Numbered from the stretch's first letter, positions 1 to 6,260 are shown. The stretch: 6,702 nt of DNA from Hyphomicrobiales bacterium (GCA_017849395.1 JAFIHO010000370.1:1-6702); one strand, 5' to 3'. Translations and numbers: made by a program. Notes: generated from the sequence alone by a model not told the origin.

Positions 1-1
1 C

Positions 2-298
2 TATGATCTCATCCTGGCAGCCGACACGCTGGTCTATCTTGGCGATCTGGCGCCCGTGTTTGCGGGTGCGATCCAGCGTTTGTCGCCGGACGGATTTTTC
101 CTCTTCACCACCGAGGCCAAAAGCGACAAGGGGTTCGAACTCGGACCGAAGCGCCGCTGGCGGCATAGCGAGGCCTATCTGCGTGAAGCTGCGGCAGCGG
201 CGGGATTCAATATTGCGGGGTTTGTTTCCGCCGCGCCGCGCACCGAGGCAAACCAGCCGGTCGATGGTTTCGCAGTGGCTCTCACCCCGGCGAATTAG
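2..298 (+). CDS. Class I SAM-dependent methyltransferase, C-terminal part (5' end outside window)
   Basis: The frame is open from the left window edge and ends at TAG 296-298, giving 98 residues. It begins with Y-D-L-I-L-A-A-D-T-L-V-Y-L-G-D-L, which reads as the post-motif-I strand of a Rossmann-fold methyltransferase: an acidic residue, then a short hydrophobic strand and a 'DxLVYLGDL' helix start. It continues with a helix and a strand containing S-P-D-G-F-F-L-F-T-T-E, the usual 'L.pgG.l..t.E' segment, then a Y-L-R-E-A-A-A-A-A-G-F helix and a closing strand pair. This pattern fits the TPR-associated predicted methyltransferases (COG4976-like), but the N-terminal half with the SAM-binding GxGxG loop is not in the window. 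The methyl acceptor cannot be inferred. The gap to the next gene on the same strand is 56 nt, so they may be co-transcribed. Confidence 0.75.
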   Translation, partial: YDLILAADTLVYLGDLAPVFAGAIQRLSPDGFFLFTTEAKSDKGFELGPKRRWRHSEAYLREAAAAAGFNIAGFVSAAPRTEANQPVDGFAVALTPAN

Positions 299-354
299 GC
301 ACTTTTCCAGGCGTCATACGTTCATGATCCCGGACGACAACGGGTCGCGTATGC

Positions 355-1005
355 ATGGTTGCTTTGGACAACGCCGCAATCTTCAACCGGCAAAAGGTTC
401 CCTTCCGCATCCCGCAATTTTCGGTTCCCACCGTCATCGCGCTGGTCACCTTGGCGGTTGTGGCCTACTCGCTGGGGCTGCGCAATTTCGAGGATAATGG
501 CTTCCGCCTCGCCAGCCAGAATGCCTGGCGCTTCGGCTGCCTTGTATTCTTCGCCGCCATCGTCGCGGGTCCCCTGGGACGGCTGGTTCCGCCCCTCCAC
601 CGTCTGGAGGAACTTTCCTGCGCCTTGTTCTGGGGTTTCTGCGCCAGCTTCGCCATTTACCTGCTTTCGGTCCTGCTTCCCAACCAGTTCCGTTTCACGG
701 GCGGTGAAAACGGGTTCGGTGCCGGGTTGTTCGTGCTGTTCAGTTCCTTCGTCACCCTGGTGATGACATTGGCGCTTACGCCGCAGATGACGGAACTTGC
801 AGGCGGCTCCGTGCGCCGTGCCTTGCTGGGCGTTTCGGCGGCTTATTTCTGGCTATGCTACGCATTGATGGGCTTGGCCTATATCAGCCACCCGCACAGG
901 CCGGACGATTTCTACGGCTGGAGCCTCGGTCTTATGATCGCGGCACTGATGCTGCGTTTTGCGGCCAATTACAGGCGGCGCTACAGGGAAGTTACGGCGA
1001 CCTGA
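355..1005 (+). CDS. Six-helix integral membrane protein, unknown function
   Basis: The product has 216 residues with about six hydrophobic segments near residues 24-43, 60-78, 86-108, 121-141, 156-177 and 188-205. The C-terminus is basic (R-R-R-Y-R-E), so it probably lies in the cytoplasm. The second segment, with G-P-L-G-R-L-V-P, and the overall six-helix layout loosely recall ferric reductase-like transmembrane domains such as MsrQ/YedZ. The paired intramembrane heme-ligating histidines expected there are not seen: the only late histidines, H179 and H181, lie in a loop. I therefore give no function. The ATG at 355 is the first start codon after an in-frame stop at 325-327 and has only a weak Shine-Dalgarno. 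It sits 56 nt after the methyltransferase and may be co-transcribed with it. Confidence 0.7.
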   Translation: MVALDNAAIFNRQKVPFRIPQFSVPTVIALVTLAVVAYSLGLRNFEDNGFRLASQNAWRFGCLVFFAAIVAGPLGRLVPPLHRLEELSCALFWGFCASFAIYLLSVLLPNQFRFTGGENGFGAGLFVLFSSFVTLVMTLALTPQMTELAGGSVRRALLGVSAAYFWLCYALMGLAYISHPHRPDDFYGWSLGLMIAALMLRFAANYRRRYREVTAT

Positions 1006-1122
1006 ACGGATCCGTACCATTTTGTGTCAAGCCGGTCAAAACCCTACAAGCTGATCTGCTGGCCGGCCCTGTACAAATATGTTCCTATTGCCTCAGGGCG
1101 TATTTTTGCCGGATCGCCATTG

Positions 1123-1488
1123 ATGATGAGATCGATATTCCTTGTTGCCGCCCTGACATTTGCCTGCGCGATACCTGCGCTGGGGCAAAGTGTGTGTGTC
1201 GCCCCCGCCCCGCCAGAGCCGATCAACGGCGCCACCGCAACCCAGGAAGAAGTGCTGGCCGCCGTCCGGGAAGCGAAGGCCTTCATCGCCCAGTCGGATC
1301 TTTATCAAACCTGCCTCCAACAGGAGATGAAGGAAGAGAAGGCCAGGGCCGAAGCAGATAACAAGCCCTTCGACGATATGCGCGCCCGTCTGGTGCTCAA
1401 CATGACCGACGAGAACCAGAAATTGAAGGAGAAGGTGGGAGCTGAAGCGAATGGCGCGGTGGATGCGTACAAGAGGGCGCACCCCTAA
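1123..1488 (+). CDS. Small exported protein with two cysteines, unknown function
   Basis: From ATG 1123 the product has 121 residues. Residues 1-21 form a signal peptide: M-M-R-S, a hydrophobic core (I-F-L-V-A-A-L-T-F-A), and a likely cut at A-L-G before Q22. The mature part carries C25 close to a proline-rich stretch (A-P-A-P-P-E-P) and C64 in a Y-Q-T-C-L motif, a pair that could form a disulphide in the periplasm. The rest is charged and probably helical (E-M-K-E-E-K-A-R-A-E; E-N-Q-K-L-K-E-K). It resembles short conserved hypothetical proteins of alphaproteobacteria, but I do not recognise a named family. A GTG at 1024 would add 33 residues before the signal peptide and is less likely. ATG 1126 is equally possible as a start, and neither has a good Shine-Dalgarno. 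Confidence 0.65.
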   Translation: MMRSIFLVAALTFACAIPALGQSVCVAPAPPEPINGATATQEEVLAAVREAKAFIAQSDLYQTCLQQEMKEEKARAEADNKPFDDMRARLVLNMTDENQKLKEKVGAEANGAVDAYKRAHP

Positions 1489-1535
1489 CCGGCAAAAACG
1501 CCGCCCCGGCAGGAGTCTTTTGTTCCCGAATCACC

Positions 1536-1541
1536 TATCAT
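1536..1541 (+). promoter_or_regulatory. Possible -10 element of a leaderless TetR transcript
   Basis: TATCAT at 1536-1541 matches the TATAAT consensus at five of six bases and is followed by six bases and then the A of ATG 1548. Transcription could therefore start on the start codon itself, which would explain the absence of a Shine-Dalgarno immediately upstream. No good -35 hexamer is seen 16-18 nt upstream, so the call is weak. Confidence 0.3.
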
Positions 1542-1547
1542 CCGCGC

Positions 1548-2138
1548 ATGGCTGAGGCAGCGGTGAGCATCAAGACGGCAAGACGGCCGCGGGAAGGCAA
1601 GGCAGCTTCGCGCGCCAGCATCCTTGAAGCGGCCCGCAGGGTCGCCGCCCGGGACGGAGCGCGGGACCTGTCGCTGCGCGGCGTCGCCGCCGAAGCAGGT
1701 TTTGCTCCTGCTGCCCTGTATGGCTATTTCCGTAACAAGGACGAATTGCTGCTGGCCCTGGCGGCCGACGACCTGTCGTTGCTGGCGCGCACCATGCGCG
1801 AGGCAGGCAGCTCCAGCGGTCTGGCGGGGGTCAGCGCCGCGGCGCTGTCGCTGCTCAAGGGCGCGGAAACCATGGCGGCGGCATCGGCCGCGTTACCCGG
1901 CGCATCGGGCGGCGATGCGGAGCGGCTGTTCAACGGGCGATTGATCGCGGCGTTGAAGGCGCTGTCCGATGCCAGCGGCCTGCCTGCCGACAGCCGCGAA
2001 AGCCAGTGCGATATCGTGCTGGTGGCGGCATCGCTGGCAGGTCTGGCCTTGCTGGCGCGTTCGGGCCGTCTCGGCGCGCTGGGCTTTTCGCCCGAGGAAA
2101 TCCTGCAACGGCTTGACGGGCGCTTCGCAACCCCCTGA
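1548..2138 (+). CDS. TetR-family transcriptional regulator
   Basis: This is a 196-residue repressor of the usual TetR length. The DNA-binding domain spans about residues 20-68: helix 1 is S-R-A-S-I-L-E-A-A-R-R-V-A, and the helix-turn-helix is S-L-R-G-V-A-A-E-A-G-F-A-P-A-A-L-Y-G-Y-F, followed by the hallmark R-N-K-D-E-L. The C-terminal half (about 75-196) is an alanine- and leucine-rich helical ligand-binding domain with no recognisable ligand signature. It lies 14 nt before the MaoC/NodN gene on the same strand and probably controls itself and that gene, perhaps in response to an acyl-CoA or fatty acid; that ligand is inference from the neighbour only. ATG 1548 has no Shine-Dalgarno. A GTG at 1563 is preceded by GAGG at 5 nt spacing and is a reasonable alternative start that leaves the HTH intact. 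Confidence 0.9.
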   Translation: MAEAAVSIKTARRPREGKAASRASILEAARRVAARDGARDLSLRGVAAEAGFAPAALYGYFRNKDELLLALAADDLSLLARTMREAGSSSGLAGVSAAALSLLKGAETMAAASAALPGASGGDAERLFNGRLIAALKALSDASGLPADSRESQCDIVLVAASLAGLALLARSGRLGALGFSPEEILQRLDGRFATP

Positions 2139-2152
2139 ATGCAGGAGTGCGC

Positions 2153-2605
2153 ATGATCACCGCGACAAAGGACAGTCTGCCGGGACTGGTGGGGACCGAG
2201 ATCGGGGTCTCCGATTGGCTCACCATCGACCAGGACCGCATCAACAAATTCGCCGAGGCGACCGGCGACTTCCAGTGGATCCATGTCGATGTCGAGCGCG
2301 CGGGCAGGGAGATTCCCGGCGGCCGCACCATCGCGCACGGGTTCCTGACTTTGTCGCTGATCCCGATGCTGACCAAGGGCCTTATGAACATCGACGGTGT
2401 GAAGACGGGCATCAACTACGGCTCCGACCGGGTGCGCTTCACCCAGATGGTGCCGGTGAACAGCCGCATCCGCGCCCGGCAAAAGCTCATCAGCGTCACG
2501 CCAAAATCCGGCGGGTTGCAGTTGATCGACGAAGTGACCGTGGAAATAGAGGGCGAAACCCGCCCCGCCCTGATCGCCGAGCTGATCCGGCTGATGTATT
2601 TCTAG
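2153..2605 (+). CDS. MaoC/NodN-family (R)-specific enoyl-CoA hydratase
   Basis: The product is a 150-residue single hot-dog domain. The hydratase-2 motif lies at residues 33-73: F-A-E-A-T-G-D-F-Q-W-I-H-V-D, with the catalytic pair D39 and H44, then G-G-R-T-I-A-H-G-F-L-T-L-S-L. The downstream N-Y-G-S-D-R-V-R-F-T-Q-M-V-P-V strand is typical of the NodN subgroup, which includes the mycobacterial enzyme Rv0130. Members hydrate trans-2-enoyl-CoA to (R)-3-hydroxyacyl-CoA in the cytoplasm; the chain length used here is unknown. The start is set at ATG 2153 because GGAG at 2144-2147 lies 5 nt upstream of it; a GTG at 2147 overlaps that Shine-Dalgarno and is less likely. The gene follows the TetR gene by 14 nt. 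Its TAG stop overlaps the stop of the convergent GDT1 gene. Confidence 0.9.
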   Translation: MITATKDSLPGLVGTEIGVSDWLTIDQDRINKFAEATGDFQWIHVDVERAGREIPGGRTIAHGFLTLSLIPMLTKGLMNIDGVKTGINYGSDRVRFTQMVPVNSRIRARQKLISVTPKSGGLQLIDEVTVEIEGETRPALIAELIRLMYF

Positions 2606-2877
2606 CCGCTGAAGTGCTGCACCACCGTCATCACGCCGATGACGATGAAGCCGACCCCCGCGATAAGCCTGAACGGCACCCCCGACAGATACTGGCTCGC
2701 CACGGTGCCCAGGAAAGTCGCGATGGCCGCCGACACCAGCAGCGCGCCGCCCGACGCAGCGAATACCATCAGCGGCGGCATCTTCTTCTCGGTGGCGAAC
2801 AGCACCGTGGCAAGCTGGGTCTTGTCGCCGAACTCGGCGGCGAACACGACGGCAAACATGGTCAGGAATTCGCGCAT
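2602..2877 (-). CDS. Half-size GDT1/TMEM165 (UPF0016) family cation transporter
   Basis: This 91-residue membrane protein carries one copy of the family signature E-F-G-D-K-T at residues 15-20, inside the first helix, followed by hydrophobic segments at about 36-58 and 68-88. Typical UPF0016 members are about 190-210 residues with two such repeats. This protein is one repeat and would have to work as a homodimer or pair with a second copy elsewhere. Characterised relatives move Mn2+ or Ca2+ across membranes, so a role in divalent-cation balance at the inner membrane is likely; copper transport would be inference from context only. ATG 2877 has GAGG at 2886-2883 with 5 nt spacing. A longer frame reaching back to 3021 lies inside the PCuAC gene and is rejected. 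The gene is last in the copper operon, 32 nt after PCuAC. Confidence 0.85.
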   Translation of the reverse strand: MREFLTMFAVVFAAEFGDKTQLATVLFATEKKMPPLMVFAASGGALLVSAAIATFLGTVASQYLSGVPFRLIAGVGFIVIGVMTVVQHFSG

Positions 2878-2882
2878 GGGAG

Positions 2883-2904
2883 CCTCGGCTGGATTCAACC
2901 GAGG
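2883..2904 (-). promoter_or_regulatory. Hairpin that buries the GDT1 Shine-Dalgarno
   Basis: On the minus-strand transcript, CCTCGG (2904-2899) and CCGAGG (2888-2883) form a perfect 6-bp stem with a 10-nt loop. The 3' arm contains the GAGG Shine-Dalgarno of the GDT1 gene, 5 nt before its ATG. The 5' arm begins 5 nt after the PCuAC stop codon, so a ribosome finishing PCuAC would cover and open it. This suggests translational coupling. No T-tract follows, so it is not a terminator for this strand. Confidence 0.5.
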
Positions 2905-2909
2905 GTCTA

Positions 2910-3347
2910 CTATTTTCCCGCCGCGTTGCGAACCGTGAAATTCGCCGTCAGCCGCGCGCCGTCCTGAAAGACCAGGGTTACCGGAACCTGTCCGCCCATT
3001 GTGATCTTCGGCTCCATGCACATCAGGTGATAAGAGCCCGGCGCAAAGGCCAGGTCTTCGCCCGGCGGCAGCTTCACCTCGGCCACATGCCGCATCCCCG
3101 ACATGCCGCCCGCGCCGCCGGACTGGTGAAGCATCAGCATGGCGCAGGCCGGGCTTTGCGCGCCGGTGAGCGTCACGGCAGCCGCACTGCCATTGTGCAA
3201 GGTGAAATAGCCGCCCGCCGGCACGCCGCCCGGCAGGGCGCGAAACCAGCCATCGGTCACGGTCAGCCCGTCGGCCGCAAGCGAGGGATTAGCGCCTGCA
3301 AGCAGGACGGCGAGAAGGGCAGCACAAGAAACCTGTTCAATGCGCAT
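2910..3347 (-). CDS. PCu(A)C-family periplasmic copper chaperone (DUF461)
   Basis: The product has 145 residues: a signal peptide (hydrophobic core C-A-A-L-L-A-V-L-L-A, likely cut after S-L-A near residue 24) and then the cupredoxin-like PCuAC domain. The Cu(I)-binding pattern H-X10-M-X21-H-X-M is exactly kept as H74, M85, H107 and M109, within G-S-Y-H-L-M. Family members bind Cu(I) in the periplasm and pass it on, for example to the CuA site of cytochrome oxidase. Extra methionines, M82 and M111, flank the site. ATG 3347 is preceded by GGGAGAA at 3358-3352 with good spacing; an in-frame TTG at 3386 has no support. The first 11 nt overlap the end of ycnI, so the two are probably translationally coupled. 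Copper binding is well supported; the actual acceptor is unknown. Confidence 0.93.
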   Translation of the reverse strand: MRIEQVSCAALLAVLLAGANPSLAADGLTVTDGWFRALPGGVPAGGYFTLHNGSAAAVTLTGAQSPACAMLMLHQSGGAGGMSGMRHVAEVKLPPGEDLAFAPGSYHLMCMEPKITMGGQVPVTLVFQDGARLTANFTVRNAAGK

Positions 3348-3861
3348 GATGTTCTCCCATCGCGGGTGCGCCGGGCGCGTCTCCAACCTTCAGCACCGGC
3401 GAAGGATGGCGGCTCTTGCCGTCTGGCACGTCCATCCAATGCTCCATCGCCTCGCCGCAACTCTGCATCACCGGAAAGGCCAGCGTCGTCGGTGTGGTGG
3501 GCAGGCGCATCAGCACCGCGAACTCATCGAACTGTTCGTCGGGCAGCGGCCCGCCGGTCCAGGTGACCATCGCGACCCGTTCGGTCACGGGCCGTCCGCC
3601 TTCACCGGTCTGCGGCTTTTCCAGCTTCACCTTCTCGATCTTCAGGGTCCAGCCCGGCTTGGCCATCGGGCGCACGCCCGTCACCGTCTCGGGAAAATAA
3701 ATCTCGATGGCCGTAGTCGCCGCGCCGCCGCAGCCATGCCCGACCCGGAAGCGCGCCACATGATAGGCGCCGGGCTTGGCCTGCGGCTCCGACAGCACAA
3801 TATGGGCGGCCGCGGGCGATGCGGCCAGCAGGGCCGCGAATAGAACGATCTTACTGCGCAT
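3337..3861 (-). CDS. ycnI: YcnI-family (DUF1775) periplasmic copper-binding protein
   Basis: The product has 174 residues. A signal peptide (K-I-V-L-F-A-A-L-L-A-A-S-P) ends in A-A-A so that the mature protein starts with H20 (H-I-V-L-S-E-P). The family uses this N-terminal histidine, with an acidic residue and a nearby tryptophan, in a mononuclear copper site; W142 in H-W-M-D is a plausible third partner. Other hallmarks are the V-G-H-G-C-G-G segment at 40-46 and Q-S-C at 133-135, whose cysteines (C44, C135) may form a disulphide. The tail is histidine-rich (G-E-H-H-A-H). The C-terminal membrane helix found in some Gram-positive YcnI proteins is absent. ATG 3861 has GGGGA at 3872-3868; the TTG at 3879 is a poorer start that blurs the signal peptide. 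It overlaps the receptor gene upstream and the PCuAC gene downstream by 11 nt each. Confidence 0.9.
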   Translation of the reverse strand: MRSKIVLFAALLAASPAAAHIVLSEPQAKPGAYHVARFRVGHGCGGAATTAIEIYFPETVTGVRPMAKPGWTLKIEKVKLEKPQTGEGGRPVTERVAMVTWTGGPLPDEQFDEFAVLMRLPTTPTTLAFPVMQSCGEAMEHWMDVPDGKSRHPSPVLKVGDAPGAPAMGEHHAH

Positions 3862-6160
3862 AGTGAATCCCCATGACAAGCGTCCGCTGCGGGAACGGGT
3901 GGAAGATGAAGTATTTGTCGTTGTTCACATTGTCGATCCCGGCGGAGACGCTCCAATTCTCGTCCACCCGGTAATGGGCGCGCACATCGACCACGAAGAA
4001 GCCTTCAAAGCCCTGGAAGGTGTGGGCAAGGCGGTCGCTGTTGTCGATGGTGCCGAATGTGCGGTCGCTGTAGCGGCCCCCCGCGGTCAGTGCCAGCCGC
4101 CCATCCAGCGCGGGTGGGCGATAGGTCGCGACCAGGTTGGCGCGCCATTGCGGCACGTGCGGCAGGCGCTTGCCGATGGTGGTAGGGCCGAAGGGGAGCA
4201 CGCTGTTCTTCTCGATGCGCGCATCGACAAAGGTGAAAGTGCCCGACAGATAAAGGCCTTCCAGCAGCACGTCATTCTGTTCCGCCACGAACTCGATGCC
4301 GCGTGAGCGTACCCGGTCGATATTCTGCACATAGTTGAAAAGCGTGGTAGGCTGCGACGCCAGCAGCGGCGCGGATTGCGAGATCAGCGCATTGCCGATC
4401 ACTTCCTCGAACAGCGACAGACGCACCCGTCCATCGCCCACCGCATACTGGCCCGCCAGCTCATAGCTGTTGGCGCGTTCCGGTTTCAGGTTGGGATTGG
4501 GCACGCTCAGCACCGCGCCGGTGGTGATGGCCTGGTAAAGCTCCGTCACGGTGGGCATGCGATAGGCGCCGCCATAGGACGCGGTCAGCGTCCAGTCCTG
4601 CGCCGGTGTCCAGGCCAGCGACGCCTTGGGCGACACATATTGCCCGGCGATCTGCGGCTGGCGGGTATTGAGCGATGGCGATGCGGAATAATTCACCCCG
4701 TCATAGGCTTGCCAATCCTCGAAGCGCGCGCCGATGGTTGCTTTCAATTCCGGCAAGACGCTCCACACATCCTGCGCCCAGACCGCGTTGGTGGCGGTGC
4801 GGCCGCTGTTGCGCGCCGCCAGGCTGCCCGCCGCACCGCCGATCCAGTCGGCGGTGTTGAAGCGGTTCTGGCTGAACATCTCCTGGTCGCGGTGGAAGCC
4901 CAGCGACCATTCATGATCCGCCCAGCCGCGCCACACCGCGCGCGCATCCAGCGTGTACCAGCCTGTACCGGTCAGCCGCGTGATGCTGCCCGCGCCGCCC
5001 GATGTTGCGGCGGGCAGGGCTACGGTCGGCACGCGCTGGGTATCGTTGAGATAATTGTAGCTGCTGGCGACGATCTCCCAGCCGAAATCGCCTGTTCCCA
5101 TCGATTTCAACGACAGACCCTGCGCCAGATGGGTCTGGCCCAGATTGTAGACGGCGTTTGAAAAGCTGCTGGCAGGAATGGTGTAGGCATAGCCGCCCAG
5201 ATTGACAGTACCCGCATAGACCGGCGCGCCCGCCGCACCGCGCAGATAGGTCTGCGATACGGCATTGTTATCCTGGAAGAATACGCTCGCGGTATAGGTG
5301 GCGATTGCGAGATCCGGTATCTCATAGGCCAGCTTCAAGGTATCGGTGTCCTGCACCTGGTGCTCCAACCCGGTCGCGCCGATCACCGCGATGGGCATTC
5401 CCGTGCGGTTCAAATCGTCGAATGCGCCAATGGCTGCCGCGCCCGTGCTGGACGGGTTTGCAGGCCGCGCCAGGGTCGCATAGCTGAGCGGCTGGCCCCA
5501 GGATTCCATGTGGTTGGCCGACAGCCGCCAGGTGAAATTGCCCATCCGGTCGCCCGCCCCGCCCGCGATCTGCCAGGTGCCATAGGTGTCGCTGGTGCCG
5601 TACTGGGTGAATTTCTGCACCGCGCCCGTGGCGTCGGCGTAGATCTCGAATTGTTCGGGCATGCGCGTGGTGATGTTGACCACCGCGCCGATGGAGTTGC
5701 CCGCATATTCCGCCGCGAACGGCCCATACAGCACGTCGATGCGGGTCACGTCATGCGGCGCGGCCAGACCCCAGCGCGGCGAGGCAGTGGTGTTGTTGTT
5801 GCCGATCAGCGACGACAGAAGAATGCCGTCGGCATAGATCAGGCTGCGGGCCGATGCGCCCACGCCCGATGTGCGCGTGGCGATGGGGTCCTGGGTGTCC
5901 CCATTGTGGCGCTTCCGTACAAAAAGCGACGGCAGATACTTGATCATGTCTTCGGTGTTGACGCCGTTGACCAGGACGGCGGCGTCGGCGGCGGTGATGC
6001 CTTCGACCCGGGCGGGCAGATCGGCGGGCGCGCGCTGGCCGTTGACGATGACGGTTTCAAAGCGCGGATCGCGGCCGGTTTGCGCGGCCGCGCCTTGGAC
6101 AAGGAGCGCGCCAAGAATGGCGAGCGATGCGCCTGCAAGCAGGCGTCTGGAAACGGGCAT
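3851..6160 (-). CDS. TonB-dependent outer-membrane receptor, probably for copper
   Basis: This is a complete 769-residue receptor. The signal peptide (residues 1-26) ends G-A-A-A before Q27. A TonB-box-like E-T-V-I-V-N-G lies at 35-41, and there is no STN signalling domain ahead of it. The plug covers about 50-166 and ends with the typical V-L-Y-G-P-F-A-A-E-Y-A-G-N-S-I-G-A-V-V-N-I. The 22-strand barrel fills the rest, with the usual late motifs N-P-N-L-K-P-E-R near the middle and I-D-N-V-N-N-D-K-Y near the end. The chain ends in H-Y-A-Q rather than a terminal aromatic residue. It belongs to the general FepA/BtuB-like class, and no Met- or His-rich copper signature is visible in the barrel. 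The copper assignment comes from the operon: a CruR-like gene before it and YcnI and PCuAC after it. ATG 6160 has GGAGAA at 6170-6165. Confidence 0.93.
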   Translation of the reverse strand: MPVSRRLLAGASLAILGALLVQGAAAQTGRDPRFETVIVNGQRAPADLPARVEGITAADAAVLVNGVNTEDMIKYLPSLFVRKRHNGDTQDPIATRTSGVGASARSLIYADGILLSSLIGNNNTTASPRWGLAAPHDVTRIDVLYGPFAAEYAGNSIGAVVNITTRMPEQFEIYADATGAVQKFTQYGTSDTYGTWQIAGGAGDRMGNFTWRLSANHMESWGQPLSYATLARPANPSSTGAAAIGAFDDLNRTGMPIAVIGATGLEHQVQDTDTLKLAYEIPDLAIATYTASVFFQDNNAVSQTYLRGAAGAPVYAGTVNLGGYAYTIPASSFSNAVYNLGQTHLAQGLSLKSMGTGDFGWEIVASSYNYLNDTQRVPTVALPAATSGGAGSITRLTGTGWYTLDARAVWRGWADHEWSLGFHRDQEMFSQNRFNTADWIGGAAGSLAARNSGRTATNAVWAQDVWSVLPELKATIGARFEDWQAYDGVNYSASPSLNTRQPQIAGQYVSPKASLAWTPAQDWTLTASYGGAYRMPTVTELYQAITTGAVLSVPNPNLKPERANSYELAGQYAVGDGRVRLSLFEEVIGNALISQSAPLLASQPTTLFNYVQNIDRVRSRGIEFVAEQNDVLLEGLYLSGTFTFVDARIEKNSVLPFGPTTIGKRLPHVPQWRANLVATYRPPALDGRLALTAGGRYSDRTFGTIDNSDRLAHTFQGFEGFFVVDVRAHYRVDENWSVSAGIDNVNNDKYFIFHPFPQRTLVMGIHYAQ

Positions 6161-6184
6161 GTGATTCTCCGGAATGAAGCAACA

Positions 6185-6199
6185 CGTGGCGAAGCCACG
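6185..6199 (-). other. Short hairpin between the CruR-like gene and the receptor gene
   Basis: CGTGGC and GCCACG form a perfect 6-bp stem around a 3-nt loop (TTC on the minus strand) in the 56-nt gap. No T-run follows on the transcript, so an intrinsic terminator is unlikely. It could act as an RNA-polymerase pause or stabilise a 3' end produced by Rho-dependent termination. It lies 15 nt upstream of the receptor's Shine-Dalgarno and does not cover it. Confidence 0.4.
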
Positions 6200-6200
6200 G

Positions 6201-6260
6201 CGTCAGGACAGATGCTTCAGGCGGAGAAGGGTGGCGCGCGTGGAGACTGGGTCCGCTGCG
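6201..6260 (-). promoter_or_regulatory. C-rich, G-poor transcript segment, candidate Rho utilisation (rut) site
   Basis: On the minus-strand transcript these 60 nt contain 27 C and 14 G by hand count, including C-rich runs around the last codons of the CruR-like gene and across its stop. Rho loads on such unstructured C-over-G stretches. Position and composition fit the Bordetella CruR model, in which a ribosome stalled at the RAPP codons would cover the site and its release would expose it. No Rho site can be proven by eye. Confidence 0.4.

Noticed and set aside
355..1005. Naming the membrane protein MsrQ/YedZ or ferric reductase
   Set aside because: The six-helix layout and a G-P-L-G-R-L turn are suggestive, but the intramembrane heme histidines are missing.
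1024..1122. GTG start extending the small exported protein by 33 residues
   Set aside because: It would place an unrelated stretch before a good signal peptide; there is no supporting ribosome site.
1489..1547. Terminator after the small exported protein
   Set aside because: There is a GC-rich stretch and a TTTT run, but no stable inverted repeat that leads into the T-run.
1724..2482. Open frame of 252 codons on the minus strand
   Set aside because: It is antisense to the TetR helix-turn-helix and the MaoC motif and has no recognisable domain.
2588..2608. Hairpin CGGCT/AGCCG at the convergent gene ends as a bidirectional terminator
   Set aside because: Only 5 bp with an 11-nt loop and no T-tract on either strand; too weak to call.
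1969..2967. Long open frame of 332 codons on the plus strand
   Set aside because: It is an Arg/His/Pro-rich frame that runs through TetR, MaoC and GDT1, all with clear family motifs. It is a GC-rich shadow frame.
2878..3021. N-terminal extension of the GDT1 protein by 48 residues
   Set aside because: It overlaps the end of PCuAC, is hydrophilic with no family similarity, and ATG 2877 has its own Shine-Dalgarno.
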